NCBI GenBank assembly: GCA_025869455.1
Contig: JAOZVT010001021.1
Span: 1-34,624, forward strand
Origin: Prosthecobacter sp.
GTDB lineage: Bacteria > Verrucomicrobiota > Verrucomicrobiia > Verrucomicrobiales > Verrucomicrobiaceae
Reading direction: 5' to 3'
Length of the DNA: 34,624 nucleotides
Shown piece by piece: positions 15,643 through 23,961 of the stretch. The stretch's first letter is position 1. The number at the start of each line of letters is the position of its first letter. The translations under genes were made by a program, and so were the position numbers. The notes beneath the pieces were generated by a model. It made no database searches. It had not been told where the DNA came from and worked only from the letters and a program-made list of their open reading frames with translations.

Positions 15643-17118
15643 ATGCCAGCCGACCAACTCAGCCAGCGCCTGTTTGCCAGTGTCTCAGCGGACTTTTTTC
15701 GTCCGTTGGTACGCCCATCGGCCCCTGTTTACGTGGATGGGGCGGATCGACTGATCAAGGAAGCGGGTGAATCAGGCCGCCTTCCTCAGTCGGATGCCCT
15801 GGCCATCCTGCGGGAGGTTCTTTCTCAAAATCCCCAGATAGCCCTGCAAGAGGATGAAGGTGGCGGTCTGCAAGATGTGCGGGCACGGGCAGGTAAGCTG
15901 TTCAATCAGATGCTGCAAGTGCGCTGGATCGAAGACCAGGCGGTCAGTCTGAATGAGCGCTGGGTGGTCATCTCCCCTTCCCTGCGGCCCCTGATGCGGA
16001 CGCTGCATGATCTGGCTGAAACGGAAGTCGCGGAGCTGAAAAGCTTTGCTGATACTCTGCGCGGCGTCTGCACCACCCTGGAGCAACGTGACTCGCTAAA
16101 TCCTCATGCCGTTTCTTCCCACGATATGCGTGGGACTGTGCATGATCTCCTCCAGCGCATGGAGCACGCTATCCTCCAGCTTCACGGTGTGGAAAAGCTG
16201 ATCCACAGCTACGAGCGCCGCCAGAGAGAAACCCAATCGGGAGCGGAAACGCTGCGGCTCTTTTACCATGAGTTCCATGAAGGCCAGCACATGGTCTGCT
16301 ATGATGTGCTGCGCAGTGGCGGTCTGCTTCCACGACTGCAAAGAGCCCGCGCTCGGGTGCGGGATGCGGCAGAAAACATGTTGATCATTCAACACTTGGC
16401 TGACGGCATCGCCGAATACCGAAATTTGGAGCAACCTGAAGCTTGGGAACTAGCTGCGGCTCAACTTCAGCGCCTGGAACGTCAACTCTCAGGGCTGCGT
16501 TTGCGAGCAGAAGCGATTGATGCCCGCGTGGCCTCTTTCAATCGCCTCTCTGTTCAGCGCTACCGCTATCAGTCTGAGCTACGCGGTCGCCGCCCGGACA
16601 TGATCAAAAACTACTGCGATGCCATTAATGCGGCTCATCGCGGTTCCAAATTCAATGAACTGCGCATCGAGCCGGACTTCACGCTCGCCACACCGGAAGT
16701 GGATTTCTTTTATGGGATCGCCTCCCTGGCACGCCCGCGTCGCTCACGCTCCCCCGTGGCTCTGGAGTTGGGTGAAAGTCTCTCCGCCGAAGACGAAGCC
16801 GCTGATTTGGAGCGTCTGCGTCAGCGCCAAAAATTTGCCCTCACGCCCCACCGCGCAGCGCGACTGGTCGCCCGTCTGCTGAAGGAACATGGCCCAGGCA
16901 TCGCCACCGATGGCTTCTCCATGGAGACCGCCGATGAGCTTCTGGATCTGATGGCCGCCGCTGCTTACAACCATGGTGTGGATGCGACCAGCGGTGAAGA
17001 GCAGCGCTGGCAGATCATCAGCAGCAGCCGTGAAAACGGCCTAGAACCCAATAACATTCCCCGTGACGCCCAGGCTGGCTGGCGCGTCGAACGTTTTGCC
17101 TTTGCCCGCCCCTCATGA
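15643..17118 (+). CDS. jetA: JetA-like (MksF/kleisin-type) subunit of an SMC-like complex
   Basis: Using the ATG at 15643 (preceded by AGGGTGA), the protein has 491 residues. The frame is open from 15457, but the family-like sequence begins only at Q-R-L-F-A-S-V-S-A-D-F-F-R-P-L (8-22). This is followed by a first winged-helix region (to about 65) and a second one around L-F-N-Q-M-L-Q-V-R-W-I-E (86-97). The rest is mostly helical (130-400). It resembles the Wadjet JetA family, the kleisin counterpart of MksF/MukF that bridges the SMC heads. Its stop codon overlaps the jetB start (ATGA), and jetC follows, so the three genes form one operon. The assignment rests on fold pattern and gene order; type within the Wadjet classes is not certain. 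Confidence 0.82.
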   Translation: MPADQLSQRLFASVSADFFRPLVRPSAPVYVDGADRLIKEAGESGRLPQSDALAILREVLSQNPQIALQEDEGGGLQDVRARAGKLFNQMLQVRWIEDQAVSLNERWVVISPSLRPLMRTLHDLAETEVAELKSFADTLRGVCTTLEQRDSLNPHAVSSHDMRGTVHDLLQRMEHAILQLHGVEKLIHSYERRQRETQSGAETLRLFYHEFHEGQHMVCYDVLRSGGLLPRLQRARARVRDAAENMLIIQHLADGIAEYRNLEQPEAWELAAAQLQRLERQLSGLRLRAEAIDARVASFNRLSVQRYRYQSELRGRRPDMIKNYCDAINAAHRGSKFNELRIEPDFTLATPEVDFFYGIASLARPRRSRSPVALELGESLSAEDEAADLERLRQRQKFALTPHRAARLVARLLKEHGPGIATDGFSMETADELLDLMAAAAYNHGVDATSGEEQRWQIISSSRENGLEPNNIPRDAQAGWRVERFAFARPS

Positions 17119-17750
17119 GTTCTCTTCCCTGGCCATCCTTCTGGGCCGACGTGCCCGAACGCGACCGCTCCCCGCTCCGCGATGTTCTTGCCGACCTCCT
17201 CCGCCACGGTGTAATCCTTGGAGATGAAGGCAGTGGTCGCGATGCTTACCTATTCGTCCGTGATCAATACCCAGATCATGTGCGTGACTACCTTTCCCCG
17301 CTAGGCTTGGAATTGATCATTGATCATGAGCCACCGCTGATTCAGGCACGGCCCGTGCCGGAAGAATGCCAACTGCTGGCTACCTTCACCAAGGATGAAA
17401 CCCTGCTCGTGCTAGCCCTATGGCGCATCTACGATGAGTCACGCGCGGAACAAGCCGCAGAGGCCGTCATCGTCAGCGCCAATGATCTTTGGGTGAAATG
17501 GCGTGTGTTCTTTGAGCACATTGAGCCGCCAGGCATCACGGCTCTGGAAGAACTGCTGACACGGCTACGCCGCAAAAAGCTGATTCGTTTCCAGCGCAGT
17601 GACGACAGTGCACGTCCAGGTGAGGCCATGATCGAAGTACTGCCTAGCCTGCCACGCTGCATCCCTTTCGACAGCATCGAAGCCTGGCTGGAGCGTGCCA
17701 AGCTCTATGAGCCAGAGCAGACCGATGCCACGATCACCCTCGAAGAGTAA
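17115..17750 (+). CDS. jetB: JetB-like (MksE/KITE-type) subunit
   Basis: The 211-residue protein starts inside the jetA stop codon (ATGA overlap), indicating coupled translation. It has the tandem winged-helix pattern of KITE subunits (MukE, MksE, JetB): L-L-R-H-G-V-I-L-G-D (28-37), then the block V-R-D-Y-L-S-P-L-G-L-E-L-I-I-D (56-70). A second helical domain follows with T-L-L-V-L-A-L-W-R-I-Y and L-L-T-R-L-R-R-K-K-L-I-R-F. The L-x-P-L-G-L-E-L block is typical of JetB/MksE-like families. It would bind the JetA kleisin and regulate the loading or ATPase activity of JetC. Relation to a specific DUF family was judged by eye only. Confidence 0.8.
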   Translation: MSSLPWPSFWADVPERDRSPLRDVLADLLRHGVILGDEGSGRDAYLFVRDQYPDHVRDYLSPLGLELIIDHEPPLIQARPVPEECQLLATFTKDETLLVLALWRIYDESRAEQAAEAVIVSANDLWVKWRVFFEHIEPPGITALEELLTRLRRKKLIRFQRSDDSARPGEAMIEVLPSLPRCIPFDSIEAWLERAKLYEPEQTDATITLEE

Positions 17751-17777
17751 CCCCTTTCCGTTTCCCGACTACCTCTC

Positions 17778-20700
17778 ATGGATCGCCCTCAGCGAATCAC
17801 TCTCAGCCGCATCATTGCCATCAATTGGTACGGCTTTCGTCGTATCATTGACCTGAACGGACTCGCCCTTCTTTGCGGTGAAAACGGCACAGGCAAGTCC
17901 GCTCTACTAGACTTGGTACAATTCGTTTTGTTAGGCAGCAAAGGCACCCGCTTTAACCGAGCTGCGACAGGCGACGGCAAACGCCCCACCGGACGCGACC
18001 GCGACCTGCGCGGCTACTGCCTGTGTGATACGAACACCAAAACGAAGGATGGCCAACCACGCTACCTGCGCCCCAGCGGCGTCACTCTGGTAGCGCTGGA
18101 ATTTGAATGGCCACTGGAAGAAGGCAGCACTGAACCGCGACGAGAGACCTGGGGTGTTCGTGTGGAGTATGAAGGCCCGACTTCAGATGCACGCTATGTT
18201 TGGTTTTACACTCCCTGCCGACTGCACTGGGAGGATGTGACTCGTGACCCAGATCTGACCCAACCGGGGCGTCAGGAAATGCTGCCGGAAGATGAATTCC
18301 GCGTCCGTGTCAAACGTGACCTCCAAGGGGAATACTTTGGACGTTTGGACACTTATCTGGACGAAATGGGTGCTCGTGAGCATCTCTTCTTTGATCGTAC
18401 CCAGATGAACAAAACCCTGCCTGGAGCCATCGCCTTCCAGCCAGTGGAAAACTTTGAGCAGTTCATCCGTGACAACATTCTGGAACCGGGCCTGCCTGAG
18501 GTGAAAGAAGTGCGGAGAAGCCTGGACGCCCTACGCGAAGCGGAACGCCGGGTGGACACCCTGGGAGAACAGTTAGGATTTCTGCAACGGATTCGCGAAC
18601 ACCACCTAACATTCAGTATCGCAAGACGAGAGGAGGCTTTGTTTAGCCACCTGCGCTCAGCCTTGGACCATGCCGAATCCGAGGAGAAATTCATTCGCGT
18701 AGGCAATGACCTCCTGGGCCTGCGGGAGCGACATGCCGAGGACAAAGTTAATATGGAAGCCTCCGTACGTGAGCGCGACGAGGTGAAGGGGCGCTATGAT
18801 GAAGTGAAGCTCGTGGCGGGTCGTGATGACAGCCTGCGTAAGCTCAATGATCTGCGTCGTCAGCGGGCGGATTTGCAACCGCGCATCGAACGCTTGCGCC
18901 TTGCCGCACGCACAGCACATGAACTGCTGAACGAGAGGGCGCAGCATTGGGACGAATGGCTCCGCTATGGCTTGCGTGTGGGTTTGAACGCTCAACTGGA
19001 GCGCACTGACCTGCTCACGGCTCTACGTAATGAAGAGGCGCACATCGGTCTGGAAGCCCTGCCTGGTCTAGCCCGTGAATATGACCGCATCCGCCGCATG
19101 GGGGATGATTGGCTGCGCCCAAAATTGGAGGAACTGGAAGAGCTGGAGAAGGCTGAAAACGATCTGCAACGCCAGCTTGTCAGCCTGAGTGAAGGCCGCA
19201 CCCAGGCCACGCCCTTGCTGGATAATCTGCGCTCCCGTGGACACAAGGCGGAGCTCTTTGCCCGTGTCGTGGAAGTGAAGCCTGAGTTTGAGGCGTGGTG
19301 GCCGCTGCTGGAGTCCATGTTGGGCATCCACCGCCAAACCGTGCTAGTAGAAAACAGCTCCTACTTGGCAGCATGGGAACAATTTCAAAAGACCACGGGA
19401 ACGGAACTGCTGGCGCATCATGATGAACTAAGCGCCCTAAAACCGGAAGTGGCCAAGGGCTCCCTAGCTGAGATGCTGGAGACGAAGCACCCGACCGCGC
19501 AACTCATTATCAATCATTTGTTAGGCCAAATCATTGCGGCCAAAAATGTTGATAAGTTGAAGATGCACGACCGGGCAATCACTCAAGATGGCCTGATGAA
19601 GGAACAGGGATTCCGCCGTCATCTGAGTCTGGAAAAAGAACTGACGCTGGGTGAAGAAGGTCTGCGCCGCATGCGCGAGGAGCGGGAAGAAGAGATGGAG
19701 CGCGTGCGTGGGTTCATCACGGATTACCGACGTGAAGTCCACGCGGTCCGTGGCTGGTTACAGCGCGGGCAGGAATATCGTCTGGGAGAGGACGCACCGA
19801 AAGCCTCCGCCATTGAGCTTTCCCAACTGCCAGGCCTGGAGGCCAATGAGAACCAGCTCGACGAAACGATCAAACTCCTGGCCACGCCGGAGCAAGATCG
19901 CCAACTCCAAGAGATGGATGAACTGGAAATGCGCCTGCGCCGACTGGAGCAACGCATCGGAGGACTTACCACCTCCGTCACTGAATTTGCCGTTCATGAA
20001 CGCCAGATGCAGGAGCAGATGGATCAAAGTCGCGAAGAATTTCAGACCGCCACACTCAGTCTGCATGAAAGCCTGAATCGCCTACCGAGAGGACTGGCGC
20101 AGGATGAAATAGCCGCTGCGCTCAAATCTGCCCTTGAGGCAGGAGGCACCTGGCAACGCCGGAAGGACCAAGCCGATTACGGACGCCAATCTGCCCATGA
20201 CCGCGCGGAACGCACCCGCCGTGACCGAAATGACGAGCGCCGCAAGCTGGCCGAAGAGCATCAAGAATACCGTCACGACTTCGATGCGGAAGACGATGAC
20301 AACAGCCGCTACGACGCACGCTGCAACGACCTGGAAACGCATCAGCTCTCGCATTACCGCCAGATCGCTGAAGAGCGCCGCCGTGAATGGGAAGAGCGCC
20401 TGCAACATCAGGTACTGGATGTTTTGCGCGAGAAGATCGACGAGGCTACCCGCACCATCAAGGAACTCAGCAAGATCTTGGATCAAGACATCGGACGCTA
20501 CCGCTACCGCATCTCCCAGACTCGCGACCGCGCCCAAACAGCGATGTGGAACCTGCTAGAAATCGGCTTGGAAGGCTTCCATTCTTCCGACGAGCTCTTC
20601 GCCTCCTCTCATCAAGATGAGATTGAAAAGGCCAAGCAAGAGCTCATGGCAGCGATTGATAACCCGGATGATCCCAAGGCCCAGCGCCTGCTCGACTACC

Positions 20701-21146
20701 GCTTTTATCATCGCTATGACATGCTCATGATCCCGAGCGGTCACACCGAAGAAGCGGCCATTTCCCTGCAAAACAACGCTCGCAAAATGAGCGGTGGGGA
20801 AAACCAAGCGCCCTTCTTCGTCTCCATGCTAGCCGCTTTCCACCGCGTGTATGATCTGGGCCGTAAGGACAGCCGTCGCAACCTTGGCCTGGTGGTCATG
20901 GATGAGGCTTTCTCCAAACTCAGTGGAGACCGCATTGATGATTGCCTAGCCCTCGCCAGCAACTTCGGGCTGCAACTCCTGCTCGCCTTCCCCATGGACC
21001 GTCTGGGCACCATGATCGAACACGCGGACACCGTCATCGAATGTCGCGTGGATCGCAAACGTGATGGCCAAGGACGTGACATCCACATCGAAAACTGGGT
21101 GGTGCCATGGAATAAAGACAAACTCCTCCAGGCCCTCGCCGGGTAG
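17778..21146 (+). CDS. jetC: JetC-like SMC/MukB-type ATPase
   Basis: The 1122-residue SMC-like ATPase has Walker A G-E-N-G-T-G-K-S at 34-41. Long coiled coils cover about 230-480 and 620-960, separated by a hinge-like non-coiled region (about 485-615, A-E-L-F-A-R-V-V-E-V...). The C-terminal head carries the ABC signature K-M-S-G-G-E-N-Q (1003-1010), Walker B L-G-L-V-V-M-D-E-A-F (1036-1045) and the D-loop S-K-L-S-G-D-R. This is the architecture of JetC/MksB, which extrudes or entraps DNA loops. It starts 27 bp after jetB. The usual fourth gene, jetD (a Toprim/TopoVI-A-like nuclease that cuts plasmids), does not follow: the next frame is only 101 residues and then yicC begins. Confidence 0.9.
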   Translation: MDRPQRITLSRIIAINWYGFRRIIDLNGLALLCGENGTGKSALLDLVQFVLLGSKGTRFNRAATGDGKRPTGRDRDLRGYCLCDTNTKTKDGQPRYLRPSGVTLVALEFEWPLEEGSTEPRRETWGVRVEYEGPTSDARYVWFYTPCRLHWEDVTRDPDLTQPGRQEMLPEDEFRVRVKRDLQGEYFGRLDTYLDEMGAREHLFFDRTQMNKTLPGAIAFQPVENFEQFIRDNILEPGLPEVKEVRRSLDALREAERRVDTLGEQLGFLQRIREHHLTFSIARREEALFSHLRSALDHAESEEKFIRVGNDLLGLRERHAEDKVNMEASVRERDEVKGRYDEVKLVAGRDDSLRKLNDLRRQRADLQPRIERLRLAARTAHELLNERAQHWDEWLRYGLRVGLNAQLERTDLLTALRNEEAHIGLEALPGLAREYDRIRRMGDDWLRPKLEELEELEKAENDLQRQLVSLSEGRTQATPLLDNLRSRGHKAELFARVVEVKPEFEAWWPLLESMLGIHRQTVLVENSSYLAAWEQFQKTTGTELLAHHDELSALKPEVAKGSLAEMLETKHPTAQLIINHLLGQIIAAKNVDKLKMHDRAITQDGLMKEQGFRRHLSLEKELTLGEEGLRRMREEREEEMERVRGFITDYRREVHAVRGWLQRGQEYRLGEDAPKASAIELSQLPGLEANENQLDETIKLLATPEQDRQLQEMDELEMRLRRLEQRIGGLTTSVTEFAVHERQMQEQMDQSREEFQTATLSLHESLNRLPRGLAQDEIAAALKSALEAGGTWQRRKDQADYGRQSAHDRAERTRRDRNDERRKLAEEHQEYRHDFDAEDDDNSRYDARCNDLETHQLSHYRQIAEERRREWEERLQHQVLDVLREKIDEATRTIKELSKILDQDIGRYRYRISQTRDRAQTAMWNLLEIGLEGFHSSDELFASSHQDEIEKAKQELMAAIDNPDDPKAQRLLDYRFYHRYDMLMIPSGHTEEAAISLQNNARKMSGGENQAPFFVSMLAAFHRVYDLGRKDSRRNLGLVVMDEAFSKLSGDRIDDCLALASNFGLQLLLAFPMDRLGTMIEHADTVIECRVDRKRDGQGRDIHIENWVVPWNKDKLLQALAG

Positions 21147-21161
21147 TTAGGCCAGTCCGCT

Positions 21162-21467
21162 ATGCAACGAACCCTTTTCATCACCAAAGACGGCATCGAA
21201 AAAGAAGCCGTCCTGACCATGGAAGGGCCTCGTCCTGATCCTTATGCAGGCTGGGCTTGCGACTGGAAGTGCGACATCATTCATCCGCAGGTCAAGACCG
21301 TCCACGGTAGCGATAAAATGTCAGCTCTCTACTTCTGCCTGAACTTCATCGGAGCTTTCATTCATAACATGGAAGCCTTCGGTTACAAAACCCGCTATGA
21401 GATGGATGGAGACTGCGGCGGATTTGATTTTGGAAAAGGTGTTCCCGCTAATAGCAGCAACCTCTGA
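21162..21467 (+). CDS. Small protein of unknown function downstream of jetC (DUF6968-like?)
   Basis: The 101-residue protein starts 15 bp after jetC, on the same strand, so it is probably cotranscribed. It shows an opening R-T-L-F-I-T-K-D-G, then G-P-R-P-D-P-x-A-G-W-A-C-D-W-K-C-D-I-I. A helix follows around M-S-A-L-Y-F-C-L-N-F-I-G-A-F. This order (P-rich turn, W-x-C-x-W-x-I strand, Ala-Leu-rich helix) reminds me of small DUF6968-type proteins, but the resemblance is weak. Nothing in it resembles JetD. The in-frame sequence after its stop (21468-21602) reads as two more short segments separated by TAA, possibly a decayed tail. Confidence 0.6.
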   Translation: MQRTLFITKDGIEKEAVLTMEGPRPDPYAGWACDWKCDIIHPQVKTVHGSDKMSALYFCLNFIGAFIHNMEAFGYKTRYEMDGDCGGFDFGKGVPANSSNL

Positions 21468-21620
21468 CAATCAGGGTGCCCGCACATCCAGCACCTCATT
21501 CACCGCCAGGACTAAGGCCTCTTCGAACAAGAAACCCTCGGCCTCCCAGACCTCTACGAATGGCCGTTTTACACCACAAGCGCAGTTGCATAACCCAGTA
21601 GCACCCGCTTCTATCCACCC

Positions 21621-22496
21621 ATGAAAAGCATGACAGGATTTGGCCGTGGTGAATCACGGCAGACGGACGGCACCACTTGGGTGGTGGAGTGCAGCAGCGT
21701 GAACCGGAAGCAACTGGAGGTTTCTGTGAATCTTCCACGTGATCTGAGTGACTTGGAAACGCAGGTGCGCAGCCAGGTCGCGGGACTGTGTTCGCGCGGT
21801 CGTGTGAATGTTCACATCCGTAGCGATGCCGCCGAGGTGGTGAAGCAACCCCGTGTGGATGAAGTCGTTGCTGCGCAGTATGTGCAGACGCTGAAAGATC
21901 TCGCGGGTAAATTGGGCATCTCTCCCGAAATTAGCTTGGGTGAGATCGCACGTCTGCCGGGAGTGCTTGTGGGTGAATCGGCGGAGGCTGATGCAGAAGC
22001 TGCGTGGCCAGCCATTCATGAGGCTTTGACCGCTGCCCTTGAGCAATTGTGCGCTATGCGGGGCACAGAAGGTGACCATCTGAAGGATGAGATGAAGACT
22101 CGTTTAGGCTGCATCGAAGCTCATGCTTCAGCGATTGCCGAAAAAGCGCCTAATGTTCCTGAGCATCAGCGTCAGGTCTTGCGTCAACGCTTGGAGCAAG
22201 CAGGCCTGCCCTTGCCGTTAGATGATGAGCGCCTGCTCAAAGAGATCGCTCTCTTCGCAGATCGCACTGACATTTCAGAGGAGCTGTCACGCGCAGCGAG
22301 TCACTTGAATCAATTCCGCACCTATTTAGCTTCGCCTGAACCTGTGGGACGCAGCCTGGACTTTCTGGTGCAGGAGTTTTTCAGAGAGTTCAATACCATG
22401 GGATCCAAGTGCAACAATGCCGAGATTGCCCACGCGGTGGTCAGTGCGAAAACGGAGTTAGAGAAGATTCGCGAACAGGTTCAGAACGTGGAGTAG
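21621..22496 (+). CDS. yicC: YicC/YloC-family endoribonuclease
   Basis: The 291-residue protein is full length for the YicC/YloC family of endoribonucleases, which act in RNA turnover. The N-terminus is M-K-S-M-T-G-F-G-R-G, followed by E-C-S-S-V-N-R-K-Q (24-32). The C-terminal family block is M-G-S-K-C-N-N-A-E-I, then V-S-A-K-T-E-L-E-K-I-R-E-Q-V-Q-N-V-E at the very end, with acidic and His residues typical of its metal-dependent site. It is a core gene, so its position directly after the JetABC operon argues that the operon sits in ordinary chromosome rather than in a mobile island. The stop is followed by a 14-bp palindrome (22507-22520). Confidence 0.92.
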   Translation: MKSMTGFGRGESRQTDGTTWVVECSSVNRKQLEVSVNLPRDLSDLETQVRSQVAGLCSRGRVNVHIRSDAAEVVKQPRVDEVVAAQYVQTLKDLAGKLGISPEISLGEIARLPGVLVGESAEADAEAAWPAIHEALTAALEQLCAMRGTEGDHLKDEMKTRLGCIEAHASAIAEKAPNVPEHQRQVLRQRLEQAGLPLPLDDERLLKEIALFADRTDISEELSRAASHLNQFRTYLASPEPVGRSLDFLVQEFFREFNTMGSKCNNAEIAHAVVSAKTELEKIREQVQNVE

Positions 22497-22506
22497 CGTC
22501 CAAAGA

Positions 22507-22520
22507 CAGAAGATCTTCTG
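22507..22520. repeat. Perfect 14-bp palindrome after yicC
   Basis: CAGAAGATCTTCTG is its own reverse complement. It lies 10 bp past the yicC stop codon and is followed by an A-rich stretch and an imperfect hairpin (GCGGCGAC / GTCGCAGC around 22535-22554). It could be part of a terminator region or a protein site for the downstream MFS gene. No T-run supports a classic intrinsic terminator. Confidence 0.4.
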
Positions 22521-22669
22521 AGAAAAACTGCGGTGCGGCGACATCAGTCGCAGCATACTTGAGCACAAAAGTATTTATTTCACCAACAACTGGCCTAACT
22601 TATTCTTCTACTGGATCAGCAAGACAATAAACCGTGCAATGCGGCACGACTCTTGCCCGTAGTGGGTTA

Positions 22670-23950
22670 ATGGCCGTTGCTCCCACGAAGGTCCGTCATT
22701 CCATTCTTGCCGTCACCACCTTGGCGGCTTTTTTGATGTATCTGGACCGCATCTGCATGTCGGAGATCGTCAAAACGGCGACTTTTCGCGCAGAGTTCCC
22801 GCTGACAGATGATGAGCTTTCCTGGGTGTTGAGCGCGTTCTTTTGGGCCTATGCTCTGGGTCAAGTACCCGCTGGATGGCTGAGTGATCGCTTTGGCATT
22901 CGTCCTTTGATGACGGTATTTATCGTTCTCTGGTCTGCCTTCACCGCGCTCACGGGTTTTGCCACAGGACTCTGGACACTGCTTTTGACCCGTGTGGGCT
23001 GCGGATTGGCAGAAGCCGGGGCTTACCCAGCTAGCAGCAGCCTTTTACGGCAATGGTCGGTATGGGGAAAGCGGGGCGTGGCGAGTAGCATCGTCTCCTT
23101 GGGGGGGCGTCTCGGTGGTGCCGCAGCTCCGGTACTGACCATGCTAATCATCGCCCAGATGGGAAACTGGCGATGGGCTGGTTGGATGTATGGTGCCGTC
23201 GGGCTGCTGTTTGCCTGGGCCTTTTGGAGAATCTACCGAGAAAGCCCCCAGCAACATCCCCAGTGCAATGAGGCCGAGCGCGCTTTGCTTGCAGAAGGAC
23301 GGCCCGTTCATGCCGATGCCACGCAGAGCTACCGCTTCCCCTGGAAGGCCCTGCTCCACAGCAAAAACCTATGGTACATGTGCGGGGCGCAGTTTTGGAC
23401 CAATGTAGGCTGGGCCTTCTTGGCGACCTGGATGCCGCGCTATCTGAAGGAAACTCTGCAACTCACGGATGAAGCTAGCGGTACGCTTTCCACGGTGTCT
23501 CTGGTCATTGGGCTGGGAGGCATGATGTTTGGCGGATTTTTTGCGGATGCCTGCGTGCGTTGGTTAGGCCTCAAACGAGGCCGAATGGTTCCCCTAGCAG
23601 GCACCCGTTTTTTAGCGGCCTTCATGTTTATCCTGGCCATTCAAACAACCAATCCTTGGCTTCTGGTACCAGCTTTGGGGCTGGTGGCTTTCTTCACCGA
23701 CGCGGGATTGCCTGCGGTGTGGGCCACGATGCAAGATCTAGGGGGACGCTACACGGCACCCGTTTTTGGTTGGGCGAATATGTGGGGTAATATTGGGGCA
23801 GCTCTGTCTCCGGTCTTCATTGCTCAAATCAACAAGCACTTGGATGCTAATCATGACTGGCATGAAGCGTTGTACTTCTGCGCGGCTGCCTTTGTCATTT
23901 CAGGCTTGCACGCCATGCGCATCCGCGCGGACCAGCCTATTTCCAACTGA
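22670..23950 (+). CDS. MFS transporter, ACS (anion:cation symporter)-like
   Basis: With the ATG at 22670 the protein has 426 residues and about twelve hydrophobic helices. Helix 1 ends with Y-L-D-R (24-27), as in the ACS family of organic-anion or hexuronate symporters. MFS motif A follows at G-W-L-S-D-R-F-G-I-R (69-78). An in-frame GTG at 22634 would add 12 residues before the cytoplasmic N-terminus and is less likely. The sulfatase gene begins 11 bp after its stop codon on the same strand. The pair therefore probably imports the desulfated product (a sugar acid or similar anion), or takes up the substrate of that sulfatase. The exact substrate is unknown. Confidence 0.88.
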   Translation: MAVAPTKVRHSILAVTTLAAFLMYLDRICMSEIVKTATFRAEFPLTDDELSWVLSAFFWAYALGQVPAGWLSDRFGIRPLMTVFIVLWSAFTALTGFATGLWTLLLTRVGCGLAEAGAYPASSSLLRQWSVWGKRGVASSIVSLGGRLGGAAAPVLTMLIIAQMGNWRWAGWMYGAVGLLFAWAFWRIYRESPQQHPQCNEAERALLAEGRPVHADATQSYRFPWKALLHSKNLWYMCGAQFWTNVGWAFLATWMPRYLKETLQLTDEASGTLSTVSLVIGLGGMMFGGFFADACVRWLGLKRGRMVPLAGTRFLAAFMFILAIQTTNPWLLVPALGLVAFFTDAGLPAVWATMQDLGGRYTAPVFGWANMWGNIGAALSPVFIAQINKHLDANHDWHEALYFCAAAFVISGLHAMRIRADQPISN

Positions 23951-23961
23951 GCTCAACGACC

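Noticed and set aside
21468..21620. A short jetD gene or fragment after the 101-residue gene
   Set aside because: The stretch is only about 150 bp, is broken by a TAA in the best frame, and shows none of the Toprim or winged-helix motifs expected for JetD.
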